The notes beneath the pieces were generated by a model that searched no databases, was not told the origin of the DNA, and saw nothing but the letters and a program-made list of their open reading frames with translations. A stretch of DNA of 64,000 nucleotides from Tabrizicola sp. (GTDB lineage: Bacteria > Pseudomonadota > Alphaproteobacteria > Rhodobacterales > Rhodobacteraceae). Position 1 is the stretch's first letter. The number at the start of each line of letters is the position of its first letter. Positions 17,706 to 26,836 of the stretch are shown here, in pieces. The position numbers and the translations under genes are program-made. The DNA is taken from positions 310,001 to 374,000 of the forward strand of contig NZ_JAUCZH010000004.1 in assembly GCF_030373185.1 (NCBI RefSeq), given 5' to 3'.

Positions 17706-17769
17706 GATCCAGCCGCGCCCCGTATTGTAAACCCTGTGAAAGGATCGCGCAGCTGTCGGGGGCGGCGCA

Positions 17770-17783
17770 TTGATCGTTGTCAA
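17770..17783. promoter_or_regulatory. FNR/FixK-type box upstream of the host attachment gene
   Basis: TTGATCGTTGTCAA (TTGAT-N4-GTCAA). With the minus-strand TACAAT hexamer at 17724-17729 the start would be near 17717, putting the box at about -60, the class I position. Confidence 0.65.
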
Positions 17784-17942
17784 CAAATGTCGGCTCGCAG
17801 GCTTTGCCCCTTTCCCTTCAGGCACGGGGTGAAAGCACCTGGACCCGGAATAGAAAGCGCCAGGGCCAGAAATCGGCACCTTGTGGCGGTCCGGGGGCGG
17901 CAGACTTGCGCTGGATTGTCGGGATGTTCCGACTGTCGTGGA

Positions 17943-18590
17943 TCAGCCGGTCCGTTCGACGGGTCCAAGGATCGCGCGGGCGACCTCCATCAGGTATTGC
18001 CAGTCGTCAACCTCGGCGCTTGCGACCTTGTGTTTCATGTCGATGGTCAGGAAGGAGTGTCCGTGAACGAATGACCAAAGAATATAGGCGCGACGCTGAA
18101 CGTCGGGATGCTGAGGTGCCAGCTCAAGACAGGCAGCGGCGGCTTCGACGACAACGCCAAAGCAGTTTTCGCCCTTTTTAAGAAGGTCAGGCGCATTCTC
18201 GTGACCTTCGGTCAGTCCGAAGACCAGCCGGAAGACCCCCGGCTCTGCCCGTGCAAAATTGACATAGGCCTGACCAACGGCGGCGACAGCTTCGAGCGAC
18301 CCGGTTGCATGTGCCGCGGCACCTGACCGCATGGCTGCGTGAAGCCGGTCCATCGCTTCGCTCACCACGCCGCGCAGAATCTCGTGACGGTCCTTGAAAT
18401 GCTTGTAGGGCGCGGCAGAGCTGACGCCCGCGCGCCTCGCCGCTTCGGCAACGGAAAACCCGTCCGGTCCGTGGGTTTCCACAAGGTCGCGCACCGCCGC
18501 GATCAACTGCGCGCGAAGGTCGCCGTGATGATACGCCGACTTCGGGGTCACCCTCGGTTCGGCGGGAGCGACTGTGGTCTTGTCGGCCAT
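17943..18590 (-). CDS. TetR/AcrR family transcriptional regulator
   Basis: A 215-residue TetR protein. The HTH spans about residues 25-70 (AAVRDLVETHGPDGFSVAEAARRAGVSSAAPYKHFKDRHEILRGVV), with a WHG-type ligand domain after it (FRLVFGLTEG, ILWSFVHGHSFLTID). It is divergent from the RND efflux genes, the usual arrangement for a local repressor. The binding-site candidate in the 343-base spacer is listed separately. Confidence 0.88.
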   Translation of the reverse strand: MADKTTVAPAEPRVTPKSAYHHGDLRAQLIAAVRDLVETHGPDGFSVAEAARRAGVSSAAPYKHFKDRHEILRGVVSEAMDRLHAAMRSGAAAHATGSLEAVAAVGQAYVNFARAEPGVFRLVFGLTEGHENAPDLLKKGENCFGVVVEAAAACLELAPQHPDVQRRAYILWSFVHGHSFLTIDMKHKVASAEVDDWQYLMEVARAILGPVERTG

Positions 18591-18871
18591 TTCGTCAGGT
18601 CTTTCCTTCGAGCAGGGCGCTGCTGACGTTTGGTCCAGCTAAAGTTAGCAATTCTTACATTCATTGGCAAGCAGACACACGCCATCTTCACCGATCAGAT
18701 GGTGCCATTCAAGACCGGTGACATTGCCGATCAGCCCAACGCCCTTCACCGCGTTCCGACGCCATTTCGCGGCCAGACCGATTTTGCCGAACCAAGGGCA
18801 TGCGCAAAGTCTGATCGGCTCGCGCGTGAGCGTCTTGAAAAGAGCATTTCCGCAATGGTCGATCTATCCGC
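18591..18871. other. AT-richer intergenic region between tetR and RND genes, no gene seen
   Basis: The stretch includes TAAAGTTAGCAATTCTTACA near 18643, which shares the GTTAG/CTTAC words found again at the RND promoter, so it may be a second binding site for the TetR protein. No supported coding sequence was found. Confidence 0.4.
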
Positions 18872-18904
18872 TTGCCAAAGTGAGCGATTCTAACTTATGT
18901 AAGT
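18872..18904 (+). promoter_or_regulatory. Candidate RND promoter with overlapping operator
   Basis: TTGCCA at 18872-18877 and TTATGT at 18895-18900 are 17 bases apart, a good sigma-70 layout. The inverted repeat ACTTA-TG-TAAGT (18893-18904) covers the -10, and related words (GTAACTAACTTCAC) follow. A repressor bound here would block the efflux genes. TetR is the obvious candidate. Confidence 0.5.
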
Positions 18905-18933
18905 GTAACTAACTTCACTGAAGGATCGACCCG

Positions 18934-20094
18934 ATGACCGACCCGGCAATCTTCGGCTTTCGACAGGCGCTCCGCCGGATCGGCACGGTTGGCATCACGC
19001 TGGCTTTCTTCGGCGCTGCCGGGTCCGCGGTGGTCGGGGGCCTTTCGGTCATCCCCGCGCAGACCGATGCTGCGACCGGAACCGTTGCGCCTCTGGTGCC
19101 TGTCGGGGTGACGGTGGTCGAATTCGCCCAAGGCTACACGGTCACTCGCCGGTTCATCGGCCAGATCGAGGCGGCGGCGCGTGCCGATCTGGGCTTCGAA
19201 CCGGGCGGGCGGATCACGCAACTGATTGCGGAAGAAGGCGATCTTGTCGCGGCGGGGACGGTACTTGCCCGGCTTGATACCAGCGCACTGATCCCCGAAC
19301 GAGCGGCACTTGAGGCAGAGCTTGCCGCTCTTGCCGCTGATGCCGAACTTGCCCGGCTGACATTGCAGCGCAATGACACGCTTGCCGACAAGGGTTTTCG
19401 GCCGGCCGCCTCGCAGGACGATGCCCGGCTGGCCTTGGCCCGGTCGGAAGCAGGGATGGCCGCAGTCCGCGCCCGGATCGCAGGTGTCGATGTGCAACTG
19501 GAAAAATCGGTTCTGCGGGCTCCATTCGCGGCCCGCATCGGCGCGCGGCTGGCAGATCCCGGGCAGACCGTGGCATCCGGGCAGACCGTCCTGGTGCTGT
19601 TTGACGCGTCCCCCGCCCGCGCACGGGTAGGGTTGCCGCCTGATCTGGCCGCACCTTTGCAACCAGGCGACAGCGTGATGATCGAAGTTGGAACAACGCG
19701 TCAAGCCGCCAAAGTCCGCCATATCCGGCCTGACCTTGATGCCAGCACCCGAAGCCGGTCCGTCATCCTGACCCTGCCGGCAGGGTCGGGCGAGGTGTTG
19801 GGTGACACCGTTGCATTGGTTTTGAACCAGAGGATCGAGGCCTTTGGTTTCTGGGTGCCGCTGTCTTCGCTGCGCGAAGGCGTGCGCGGCAGTTGGGCTG
19901 TCATGGCCGTGGAAACAACGCCCGAGGGTGATCGAACCCTGCCAGCGGCGGTTGAAGTGATCCACAGCGACGGCGCCCGTGTGTTCGTGCAAGGCGTACT
20001 GCCGCCCGGCGCCCGCATCATTGCAATAGCCCCCGACCGGGTGACCCCCGGGCAACTGGTGCTTGCCCAGCTTGCCACCGCCGGGCGGGAATGA
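18934..20094 (+). CDS. RND efflux periplasmic adaptor (HlyD/MFP family)
   Basis: A 386-residue membrane-fusion protein. There is an N-terminal hydrophobic anchor (about residues 17-40), then the biotinyl-lipoyl halves (IEAAARADLGFEPGGRITQLIAEEGDLVAAGTVLARLD and LRAPFAARIGARLADPGQTVASGQTVLVLFD) around a coiled-coil hairpin rich in Ala, Glu and Leu. It links the inner-membrane pump to an outer-membrane channel; no TolC-type gene is in the window. The end overlaps the permease start. Confidence 0.88.
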   Translation: MTDPAIFGFRQALRRIGTVGITLAFFGAAGSAVVGGLSVIPAQTDAATGTVAPLVPVGVTVVEFAQGYTVTRRFIGQIEAAARADLGFEPGGRITQLIAEEGDLVAAGTVLARLDTSALIPERAALEAELAALAADAELARLTLQRNDTLADKGFRPAASQDDARLALARSEAGMAAVRARIAGVDVQLEKSVLRAPFAARIGARLADPGQTVASGQTVLVLFDASPARARVGLPPDLAAPLQPGDSVMIEVGTTRQAAKVRHIRPDLDASTRSRSVILTLPAGSGEVLGDTVALVLNQRIEAFGFWVPLSSLREGVRGSWAVMAVETTPEGDRTLPAAVEVIHSDGARVFVQGVLPPGARIIAIAPDRVTPGQLVLAQLATAGRE

Positions 20095-23000
20095 TCGGGA
20101 TGGACACGCTGTTCTTTCGCCAACCGCGCCTTGTGATCCTTGCGCTTCTGGTCATCCTTTCGGCGGGGCTGTCGTCGCTGGTGTCCATCGGGCGTCAGGA
20201 AGACCCGACCATCACCAACATCTTCGCCACGATCACCACGGTCTTTCCGGGGGCAGATCCTGCGCGCATCGAGGCGCTGGTCACCGCCAAGATCGAGACC
20301 GAACTGCGGGCGATTCCCGAGATCGCAGAAGTATCGTCGACCTCGGCCACCGGTATTTCGGTGATCTCGGTCGAACTGATCGAAACGGTTTCGCCGGAAA
20401 CCATCGAGCAGATCTGGGCGCAGGTCCGCGACGCCGTCGCCGATGCGCAGCGGGAGTTTCCGGCTGGCGTGCTGGAACCCGACTTCGACAGTGACGGGGC
20501 AGGGGGCTATGCCGCGATCCTTGCCTTGACCTTGCCGGAAGGTTTCAGCCTGACGCGCGCCGCCCGCGAGGCCGAAGCGCTGGCCGACAGGCTGCGCCGG
20601 GTGTCGGGGACCAGCCTTGTGGACCTGCACGGGCTGCCCGAGGAAGAGGTGCTGGTCACATTGAACCCGGGCCGTATCGCCGCCCTTGGGTTGACGGCTG
20701 ATGCCGTTTCAGCCGCAATCCGCGCCGCCGATGCCAAGGTGCAGGCCGGTCGGCTTCGCGGCGAAGCAACCGACCTTGTGCTTGGGATCACAGGCGAGAT
20801 CACCTCGCTTGACCGACTGCGTGCCGTAGTGTTGCGCGAAGACGCTTCGGGACGGGTGACCCTGCTTGGCGATGTGGCAGAAATCTCGCGCGGCCCACGC
20901 CTGCCGCTGGCCGAGGCGGCTCTGTTTCAGGGCAAGCCTGCAATTCTGGTTTCGGCCAAGTTGAGCGCAGGCTTGCAGGTTGACCGCTGGATGGCCGGTA
21001 TCCGAGAGGCCGTGCAGGCGCAGGCCAGGGCGTTGCCATGGGGCCTGTCGATCGAGACGGTATTTGACCAAAGTCGCTATACGACCGAACGTCTGGCTGA
21101 GGTCGGGCTGAACATGGCCATCGGCGTGGCGCTGGTGGTGGTTGTGTTGTTCGTCACCCTTGGTGCGCGGTCGGCGCTGATCGTGGCAATGGTCCTTCCG
21201 GTGGTTTCGCTGGCCTCGGTCGCGACGCTCAACGCGCTTGCGGTCCCGATCCACCAAATGAGTGTGACGGGTCTGATCGTGGCGTTGGGTCTTTTGGTGG
21301 ACGCCGCAATCGTCATGACTGACGAGATAGGCAAGCGGCTTGGTGCGGGGCTGACACGGATCGATGCGGTGGCGGGGTCCGTCCGGCGACTGGCCATGCC
21401 GCTGGCGGCCTCCACTGTGACGACGATTCTTTCCTTTCTGCCGCTGTTGCTCCTGCCTGGTCCGGCGGGCGATTTCGTGGGCTCGATAGCGATTTCCGTG
21501 ATCGTCATGCTGGCGTGGTCTTTCGTTGTGGCGATCACCATCACCCCCGCCATTGCCGGGCGCTGGCTGCGTCAGGATGCCGATGGGCAAGTGCGCGACG
21601 GGATCCTGATGCGCGGTTTTCGTGCGCTTCTGACACTGTCGATGGCCAACCCCTTGCGGACCGTGGCACTGGCGCTGGTGTTGCCGGTTCTGGGGTTCCT
21701 TTCGTTGCCGGGTCTTACCCCACAGTTCTTCCCCGGCGTGGACCGCGACCAGTTCCATATCGAGGTGGATCTGCCACCCGGAACCGGCATCATCGAGACA
21801 TTGCGCATCGTGCGCGAAATTGACGCCCGCCTTGCCGCTGAGGCGGATCTGGTTGAGGTGGCCTGGGTGGTCGGCCGGTCCGCGCCCGCGTTCTACTACA
21901 ACATGGTAGGCGACCGGGATCAGGCACCGGCTTTCGCGCAGGCCCTGATCCGGACCGGATCGGCAACCGCCACCGAACGCATGCTCGCCCGATTGCAGGG
22001 CGATCTGCCGCCCGCCTTTCCCCAGGTACGCTTTGTGATCCGCGGGTTGACCCAGGGGCCGCCAGTCAACGCGCCGGTCGAACTGCGGCTGGTGGGCCAG
22101 AATATCGACGCATTGCGATTGGCGGGTGATGATCTGCGCAGGCTTCTGGCCGAAGCCCGCTCTGTAGCGATGGTGCGCACCGGGATTGCCGGCGGATCGC
22201 CCAGGCTGACGCTGGATGTGGATGAAGCGCGCGCCCGGCTTCTGGGGCTCGACCTTGGCCAGATCGCGCGGCAGTTGGAGGCTGGCCTCGAGGGGGTGAC
22301 CGGGGGGTCATTGCTGGAAGGGACCGAGGAACTGCCGGTCCGGGTCAGACTGGGGGCAGGTTTGCGGGGTGATCAGGTCGCCATAGGCGATCTGCCCCTT
22401 CTGCCACCGGGTGCGGCAGGCATGGCGGCGACCGGCCAGTATCCGGCAGTGCCACTGTCCGCGCTTGGCTCTCTGCGACTGGAGCCGTCGGAAAGCACGA
22501 TAACGCGACGCAACGGGGAACGGGTGAATAGCGTGCAGGCATTCCTGATGCCCGGCATCCTGCCCGCCGCGGCGCTGGCCGAGGCGATGGCGGTCCTTGA
22601 GGCTGCCAACTATAGCCCACCCGACGGTATCCGGCTGGAAACCGGAGGCGACAGTGACGCGCGCGACAGTACGGTGCAGGCATTGGTTGCCCCGCTGGGC
22701 CTGATCGTCACGCTTTCGATCGCCGTCGTGGTGATGACCTTCAACTCCTTTCGGCTGACCCTGATTGCCTTCCTGGTTGCGGGCCTGTCTGCGGGCCTGT
22801 CCATGCTGTCGCTGGCCGTATTCGGCTACCCGTTCGGGATCAACGCCATCATCGGGGTGATCGGATCCATCGGTGTATCCATAAACGCAGCCCTGATCGT
22901 GCTTTCTGGACTGCAAGGCGATGTGCGGGCGGCAGCAGGTGACCGCGCCGCGATGGTCGATGTGGTGGCAGGATCAGCCCGCCACATCATTTCGACCACT

Positions 23001-23291
23001 GTCACCACCTTTGGCGGCTTCCTGCCGCTGATCCTTGGCGGCGGCGGGTTCTGGCCCCCCTTCGCGATGTCGGTCGCCGGGGGTGTTGCCTTGTCGGTGA
23101 CGCTGGCCTTCGCCTTCACGCCGCAACTGTTTGCGCTGACCCTGTCGCGGCGCAAACCCGACGCAGCTTTCCGGGTTTCCGGTCAGACAGCACCCGGCAA
23201 GACGTCGCTCCACCTTGCGGGCGATCAACTGAACACCATGGCAAAGGGCCTCACATGGCTGGAAAGACCGCCACTCCCGAACACGGCCTAA
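20091..23291 (+). CDS. RND efflux transporter permease
   Basis: A 1066-residue AcrB/MexB-type proton-driven pump. The N-terminus FFRQPRLVILALLVILSAGLSSL is the first helix, followed by the porter region (IEALVTAKIETEL, STSATGISVISVELIE). The TM4 stretch QMSVTGLIVALGLLVDAAIVMTDEI includes the acidic residues of the proton relay. Two periplasmic repeats and a second six-helix block are visible, so length and organisation are normal. The start overlaps the adaptor (ATGATCGGG), and the last 37 bases overlap the next SDR gene. Substrate is not predictable. Confidence 0.9.
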   Translation: MIGMDTLFFRQPRLVILALLVILSAGLSSLVSIGRQEDPTITNIFATITTVFPGADPARIEALVTAKIETELRAIPEIAEVSSTSATGISVISVELIETVSPETIEQIWAQVRDAVADAQREFPAGVLEPDFDSDGAGGYAAILALTLPEGFSLTRAAREAEALADRLRRVSGTSLVDLHGLPEEEVLVTLNPGRIAALGLTADAVSAAIRAADAKVQAGRLRGEATDLVLGITGEITSLDRLRAVVLREDASGRVTLLGDVAEISRGPRLPLAEAALFQGKPAILVSAKLSAGLQVDRWMAGIREAVQAQARALPWGLSIETVFDQSRYTTERLAEVGLNMAIGVALVVVVLFVTLGARSALIVAMVLPVVSLASVATLNALAVPIHQMSVTGLIVALGLLVDAAIVMTDEIGKRLGAGLTRIDAVAGSVRRLAMPLAASTVTTILSFLPLLLLPGPAGDFVGSIAISVIVMLAWSFVVAITITPAIAGRWLRQDADGQVRDGILMRGFRALLTLSMANPLRTVALALVLPVLGFLSLPGLTPQFFPGVDRDQFHIEVDLPPGTGIIETLRIVREIDARLAAEADLVEVAWVVGRSAPAFYYNMVGDRDQAPAFAQALIRTGSATATERMLARLQGDLPPAFPQVRFVIRGLTQGPPVNAPVELRLVGQNIDALRLAGDDLRRLLAEARSVAMVRTGIAGGSPRLTLDVDEARARLLGLDLGQIARQLEAGLEGVTGGSLLEGTEELPVRVRLGAGLRGDQVAIGDLPLLPPGAAGMAATGQYPAVPLSALGSLRLEPSESTITRRNGERVNSVQAFLMPGILPAAALAEAMAVLEAANYSPPDGIRLETGGDSDARDSTVQALVAPLGLIVTLSIAVVVMTFNSFRLTLIAFLVAGLSAGLSMLSLAVFGYPFGINAIIGVIGSIGVSINAALIVLSGLQGDVRAAAGDRAAMVDVVAGSARHIISTTVTTFGGFLPLILGGGGFWPPFAMSVAGGVALSVTLAFAFTPQLFALTLSRRKPDAAFRVSGQTAPGKTSLHLAGDQLNTMAKGLTWLERPPLPNTA

Positions 23292-24103
23292 AGGATCGCT
23301 TTGGCCCGACGGCCCTTGTGACCGGCGCAAGTGATGGCATTGGCCGCGCCTTCGCCGCACGTCTGGCAGAGCAAGGGTTCGACCTTATCCTTGTCGCACG
23401 GCGCGAGGCGGCTTTGCAGGAAATTGCGCTGGACCTTGGCGCGAGGTTTGGCGTCGAGGTGAGGGTTCTGGCAATCGACCTGACCGAAACTGGGGCAGTC
23501 TCAACCTTGCTTTCCCGGACCGAGGATGCACCGGTCGGGATGGTGGTTGCGGCGGCTGGCTTCGGGTCGATCGGGCCGTTTCTGGAGCAAGACCCGGGCA
23601 GCGAACTTGGCATGATCGATCTCAATTGCAGGTCCGTTGTCGAATTGTCGCACGGGTTTGCCCAGCGGCTGGCAAGCAGGCGGCGCGGCGGGATTGTCCT
23701 GTTCAGCTCACTGGTCGGTTTCAACGGCGCACCCCTGTCGGCGACCTATGCCGCGACCAAGGGTTTCATGCAGAGTTTTGCCGAAGGGATCGCAGCAGAG
23801 CTGCACCCCCTTGGGGTAAGTGTGCTTTCGGTGGCCCCCGGCCCTGTCCACACCGGATTTGCTGCCCGCGCGGGCATGCGGATGGGGCAGGCCGCAACCC
23901 CCGATACCGTGGCGCAAGGCGCGTTGGCCGCGCTTGGCAGGCGCGGAACCGTTCGTCCTGGGTTTCAGGCCAAGTTCCTGGGCTGGTCATTGGCGATGTT
24001 GCCGCGTTGGGGGCGGGTGCGGGTGATGGGGCTTATCATGAAGGGGATGACGGGCAAGAAGCCCGCCCTGAATGTGGCTGCCACCAAGTCTGGCAGCCTG
24101 TGA
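23255..24103 (+). CDS. SDR family oxidoreductase (DltE/YqjQ-like)
   Basis: A 282-residue SDR with TGASDGIGRAFA (cofactor), AAAGFGSIG, and SSLVGFNGAPLSATYAATKGFMQSF (Ser, Tyr and Lys). Its start lies inside the end of the RND permease, so it is probably co-transcribed and coupled to it. The link between this reductase and efflux is not known; similar triplets may modify a lipid or the exported compound (inference). Confidence 0.8.
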   Translation: MAGKTATPEHGLKDRFGPTALVTGASDGIGRAFAARLAEQGFDLILVARREAALQEIALDLGARFGVEVRVLAIDLTETGAVSTLLSRTEDAPVGMVVAAAGFGSIGPFLEQDPGSELGMIDLNCRSVVELSHGFAQRLASRRRGGIVLFSSLVGFNGAPLSATYAATKGFMQSFAEGIAAELHPLGVSVLSVAPGPVHTGFAARAGMRMGQAATPDTVAQGALAALGRRGTVRPGFQAKFLGWSLAMLPRWGRVRVMGLIMKGMTGKKPALNVAATKSGSL

Positions 24104-24182
24104 CAAGGCCTGGATCCGACGGCATCTACCCGACCAGTCCACCTGTCGGGAACTTGCGTCGACCCGATCCCGAACCGGAAGA

Positions 24183-24848
24183 TCAGTCTGTTCCGGCGGT
24201 ATTGATCTCCTTGTAGGCGGCAAGCAGATCGTCGATGTCATCAAAGAACCGGATCCGGTGGCCTTCAAGCAGCAGTCCGCAGTCGCAATACTGCCTGATG
24301 GTGCTGGCGGAGTGAGAGATCATGACGATCTGGCTCCGCTCAAGCTTGCTTTTGAAGACTGCCTTGCTCTTCTTCTTGAAATCTTCATCCCCGACGGCAG
24401 TAACCTCGTCAATAAGATACATGTCAAAGTCGATCGCCATGCTGAGCCCAAAGGCAAGCCGGGCCTTCATCCCGCTTGAATAGGTCTTGATCGGCAATCG
24501 AAGCGACGCGCCAAGTTCGGCAAATTCCACCACGCTTTCGATCACCCGGTTGCTATCCTGACCGTATATCCTTGAAACGAAGCGGATGTTTTCGATACCG
24601 GTCATGCTGCCGTTGAAGCCGCCGGAAAATCCCAGCGGCCATGAAACGCGTGAAGTCCGCAGCACCCGGCCCTGATCCGGCGGCTCGATGCCCGCCATCA
24701 GGCGCATCATGGTGGACTTCCCGGCACCATTCCGGCCCATGATCCCGACGTTGCGACCTTCAGGAAACCGAAAGGAAAAATCCGACAGGATCGCCTTGCG
24801 CACACCCTTCAACCGATAGGATTTGGAGACGCGATCGAACAGAAGCAT
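24183..24848 (-). CDS. kpsT: Capsular polysaccharide ABC exporter, ATP-binding protein
   Basis: A 221-residue ATPase with Walker A GRNGAGKSTMM, signature YSSGMKARLAFGLSMAID and Walker B MYLIDEV. The short length and the SSGMKAR signature are typical of KpsT/Wzt-like exporters of group-2 capsules. It directly follows the permease (no gap) as the last gene of the kps operon. No terminator could be seen downstream. Confidence 0.9.
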   Translation of the reverse strand: MLLFDRVSKSYRLKGVRKAILSDFSFRFPEGRNVGIMGRNGAGKSTMMRLMAGIEPPDQGRVLRTSRVSWPLGFSGGFNGSMTGIENIRFVSRIYGQDSNRVIESVVEFAELGASLRLPIKTYSSGMKARLAFGLSMAIDFDMYLIDEVTAVGDEDFKKKSKAVFKSKLERSQIVMISHSASTIRQYCDCGLLLEGHRIRFFDDIDDLLAAYKEINTAGTD

Positions 24849-25631
24849 CTAGAACCGCGCACTTCTGAAAACCCGTTCTCCCAAAAGCCCGATGCACAGC
24901 ATGCCGGCGCCAAGCCCAACGGGATACCAGACGTTCAGCAGCGTCGTTCCATAATTCGGGTAATAGGCCCATCGAAACCACTCGATAAGGTGAAGTACCG
25001 GATTCCACTGAAGAAATTCGCGCGCCTGGGGTGGAAGCTGGCTGGGGACATAGAAAATGCCAGAGATGAAAAACAGCGGCCGTGTCAGCACCTTTTCGAC
25101 CTGTGTCCAGGTTTCCCACATCGAGGCGACCACGGCATTCAGCGTGCCGAACCCAATTCCAAGCAGTGACGCGGCAAGAAAGGCTATCACAACTTGATCC
25201 GGCCGCGCGGGAGGGGCTGCCAGACCCAAAAGCCACAGCCCGCCAAAGAAGGTGACCATGATCATGACATAGGTGGTTGAAATCAGGATTGCCCGTGCCA
25301 GAAGCGTGTCCACATCCTTAATGATCGGGTATGTCAGTAGGGCGCGGTTGGCGTCAAAGACAGTCATGAGCTTGTTTGAAAGCTCGTTGAAAAGTTGCAG
25401 CACAAGGATCCCGGTCGCAAAAAACAGGGCAAGGCTGGATCCGAAGGGTGGGTGACGGCCAACCATCGAAAACAGAAACACCAGCAGGGCCACGCTGACG
25501 GTCGGTGTGATGACTGCCCAGACGTAGCCGAAGGTTGACGTGCCGAAGGTGGCTCGGGTTTCCCGCAGGATCAGGCTGACAATCACGCGCACCTGAAGCG
25601 AAAGCAGTTCGGATGTGCTGATCAGTTTCAT
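24849..25631 (-). CDS. kpsM: Capsular polysaccharide ABC exporter, permease
   Basis: A 260-residue ABC-2 permease with about six hydrophobic segments, including VWAVITPTVSVALLVFLFSMV and the family-typical PLFFISGIFYVPSQLPPQ and WNPVLHLIEWFRWAYYPNY. It forms the inner-membrane channel with KpsT. It overlaps the end of the KpsE-like gene by four bases. Confidence 0.9.
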   Translation of the reverse strand: MKLISTSELLSLQVRVIVSLILRETRATFGTSTFGYVWAVITPTVSVALLVFLFSMVGRHPPFGSSLALFFATGILVLQLFNELSNKLMTVFDANRALLTYPIIKDVDTLLARAILISTTYVMIMVTFFGGLWLLGLAAPPARPDQVVIAFLAASLLGIGFGTLNAVVASMWETWTQVEKVLTRPLFFISGIFYVPSQLPPQAREFLQWNPVLHLIEWFRWAYYPNYGTTLLNVWYPVGLGAGMLCIGLLGERVFRSARF

Positions 25632-26836
25632 GTCAGGTGATCACGGACGGAATAGGTGACCAGGGTGCCGATGCCCCAAGCGACGACCAGCCCGAAAGCC
25701 GCCAGAAGCAGGTTTCGCAGACGGCGCGGGTATTCGGCCGCTTCGGCGATCTGAGGCCGCAAGTGGATTGCGAGGTATCGTTGCTGTCTGTCGGCATCCC
25801 TGCGCGCCTGTTCAAGGGAGACCAGTGCCGATGCATAGGCCTGCTGTGCCAGGCTGCGTTCGACCTCCAACGCCTCATAGCGTGCAAGTTGCTGCGTTAC
25901 GGCGCTGGTACCGGAAGGGCTGAGCATGTCATTGCCGATCGCCTGACGCCGCTCGTCGATCTGGGCGGATAATGCCTCGGCGTTGCGGCGCAAGGCGGCC
26001 AGGCTTGGCGCATTCTCGTCCAGGGTTTGGCGCAGCGCATCAATCCGGGCGTTCACGTCAATCAGGCGCGATTCCAGACTGGCAATAAGCTCAATTTCAA
26101 GTGCCGCACTTGCAGATGGGTTGACCGACTGCTCCACCGCACGGAAATCACGCACCGTGGCAAGCGCCTCGCGCAGACGGGTTTCCTGTAGCGCCACTTC
26201 TTCGCGGGCGAAACGCAAGGCATCCCGACGCGCGGTTTCGGACAGATCGTTCACGAGGGTCTGTGTCAGTGTCAGGACCAGCGCGGCAATGTCGCGTGCA
26301 TGCCCGGCAGAAAATGACTGAACCTCGAACTCGATGATGCCGGAGGCCGGATCGAACTGGGTCGTGATCCGACGGTTCCAGTAGGCTACGAAATCTTCGA
26401 TGGTTGCATCCGGGGAAAGCCTTGAAATGAAATCGATTTCGGGACCGGAATACGATTGGCGCAGTCCAAGATTCTGATCAAGCTGTTCCAGCAGGGCGCG
26501 GCTGCCAAGGTAGCTTAGAACGATATAGGAATCCGCCGTGGTGGAACCGGAACTGGGCAGACCGGTCAAGGCGCCGATCCCGTCCAGACCTGCGTTGGTA
26601 TCGATGCCGCGAATGGAAAATCCGGCCCTCGAGGCGAAACGATCAGTTGCGATGGTGCCAAAATGGACGGCCACCAAAGTCACAGGCAGCAGCACACAGA
26701 CCAGGAACGAAAGCCAGAAGTAGTGCCTGCCTCTCGGTGCCATGGGTTGGATGTCCGGCTCGCGGATGGCAGAGTTTCCAAGTGTCAGCACCTTTCCGCT
26801 GGCGGAAACTGCCTTTTCCTTCGGAACGGTTGTCAT
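25628..26836 (-). CDS. kpsE: Capsule export inner-membrane protein, KpsE/Wzz-like
   Basis: A 402-residue polysaccharide co-polymerase-type protein: a first hydrophobic segment (YFWLSFLVCVLLPVTLVAV), a long periplasmic coiled-coil region rich in Arg, Glu, Ala and Leu (about 170-360), and a C-terminal membrane helix LLLAAFGLVVAWGIGTLV. It couples the ABC exporter to the outer-membrane protein. The ATG at 26836 forms an ATGA overlap with kpsC; the 21-codon longer start lies inside kpsC and is rejected. Confidence 0.85.
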   Translation of the reverse strand: MTTVPKEKAVSASGKVLTLGNSAIREPDIQPMAPRGRHYFWLSFLVCVLLPVTLVAVHFGTIATDRFASRAGFSIRGIDTNAGLDGIGALTGLPSSGSTTADSYIVLSYLGSRALLEQLDQNLGLRQSYSGPEIDFISRLSPDATIEDFVAYWNRRITTQFDPASGIIEFEVQSFSAGHARDIAALVLTLTQTLVNDLSETARRDALRFAREEVALQETRLREALATVRDFRAVEQSVNPSASAALEIELIASLESRLIDVNARIDALRQTLDENAPSLAALRRNAEALSAQIDERRQAIGNDMLSPSGTSAVTQQLARYEALEVERSLAQQAYASALVSLEQARRDADRQQRYLAIHLRPQIAEAAEYPRRLRNLLLAAFGLVVAWGIGTLVTYSVRDHLT

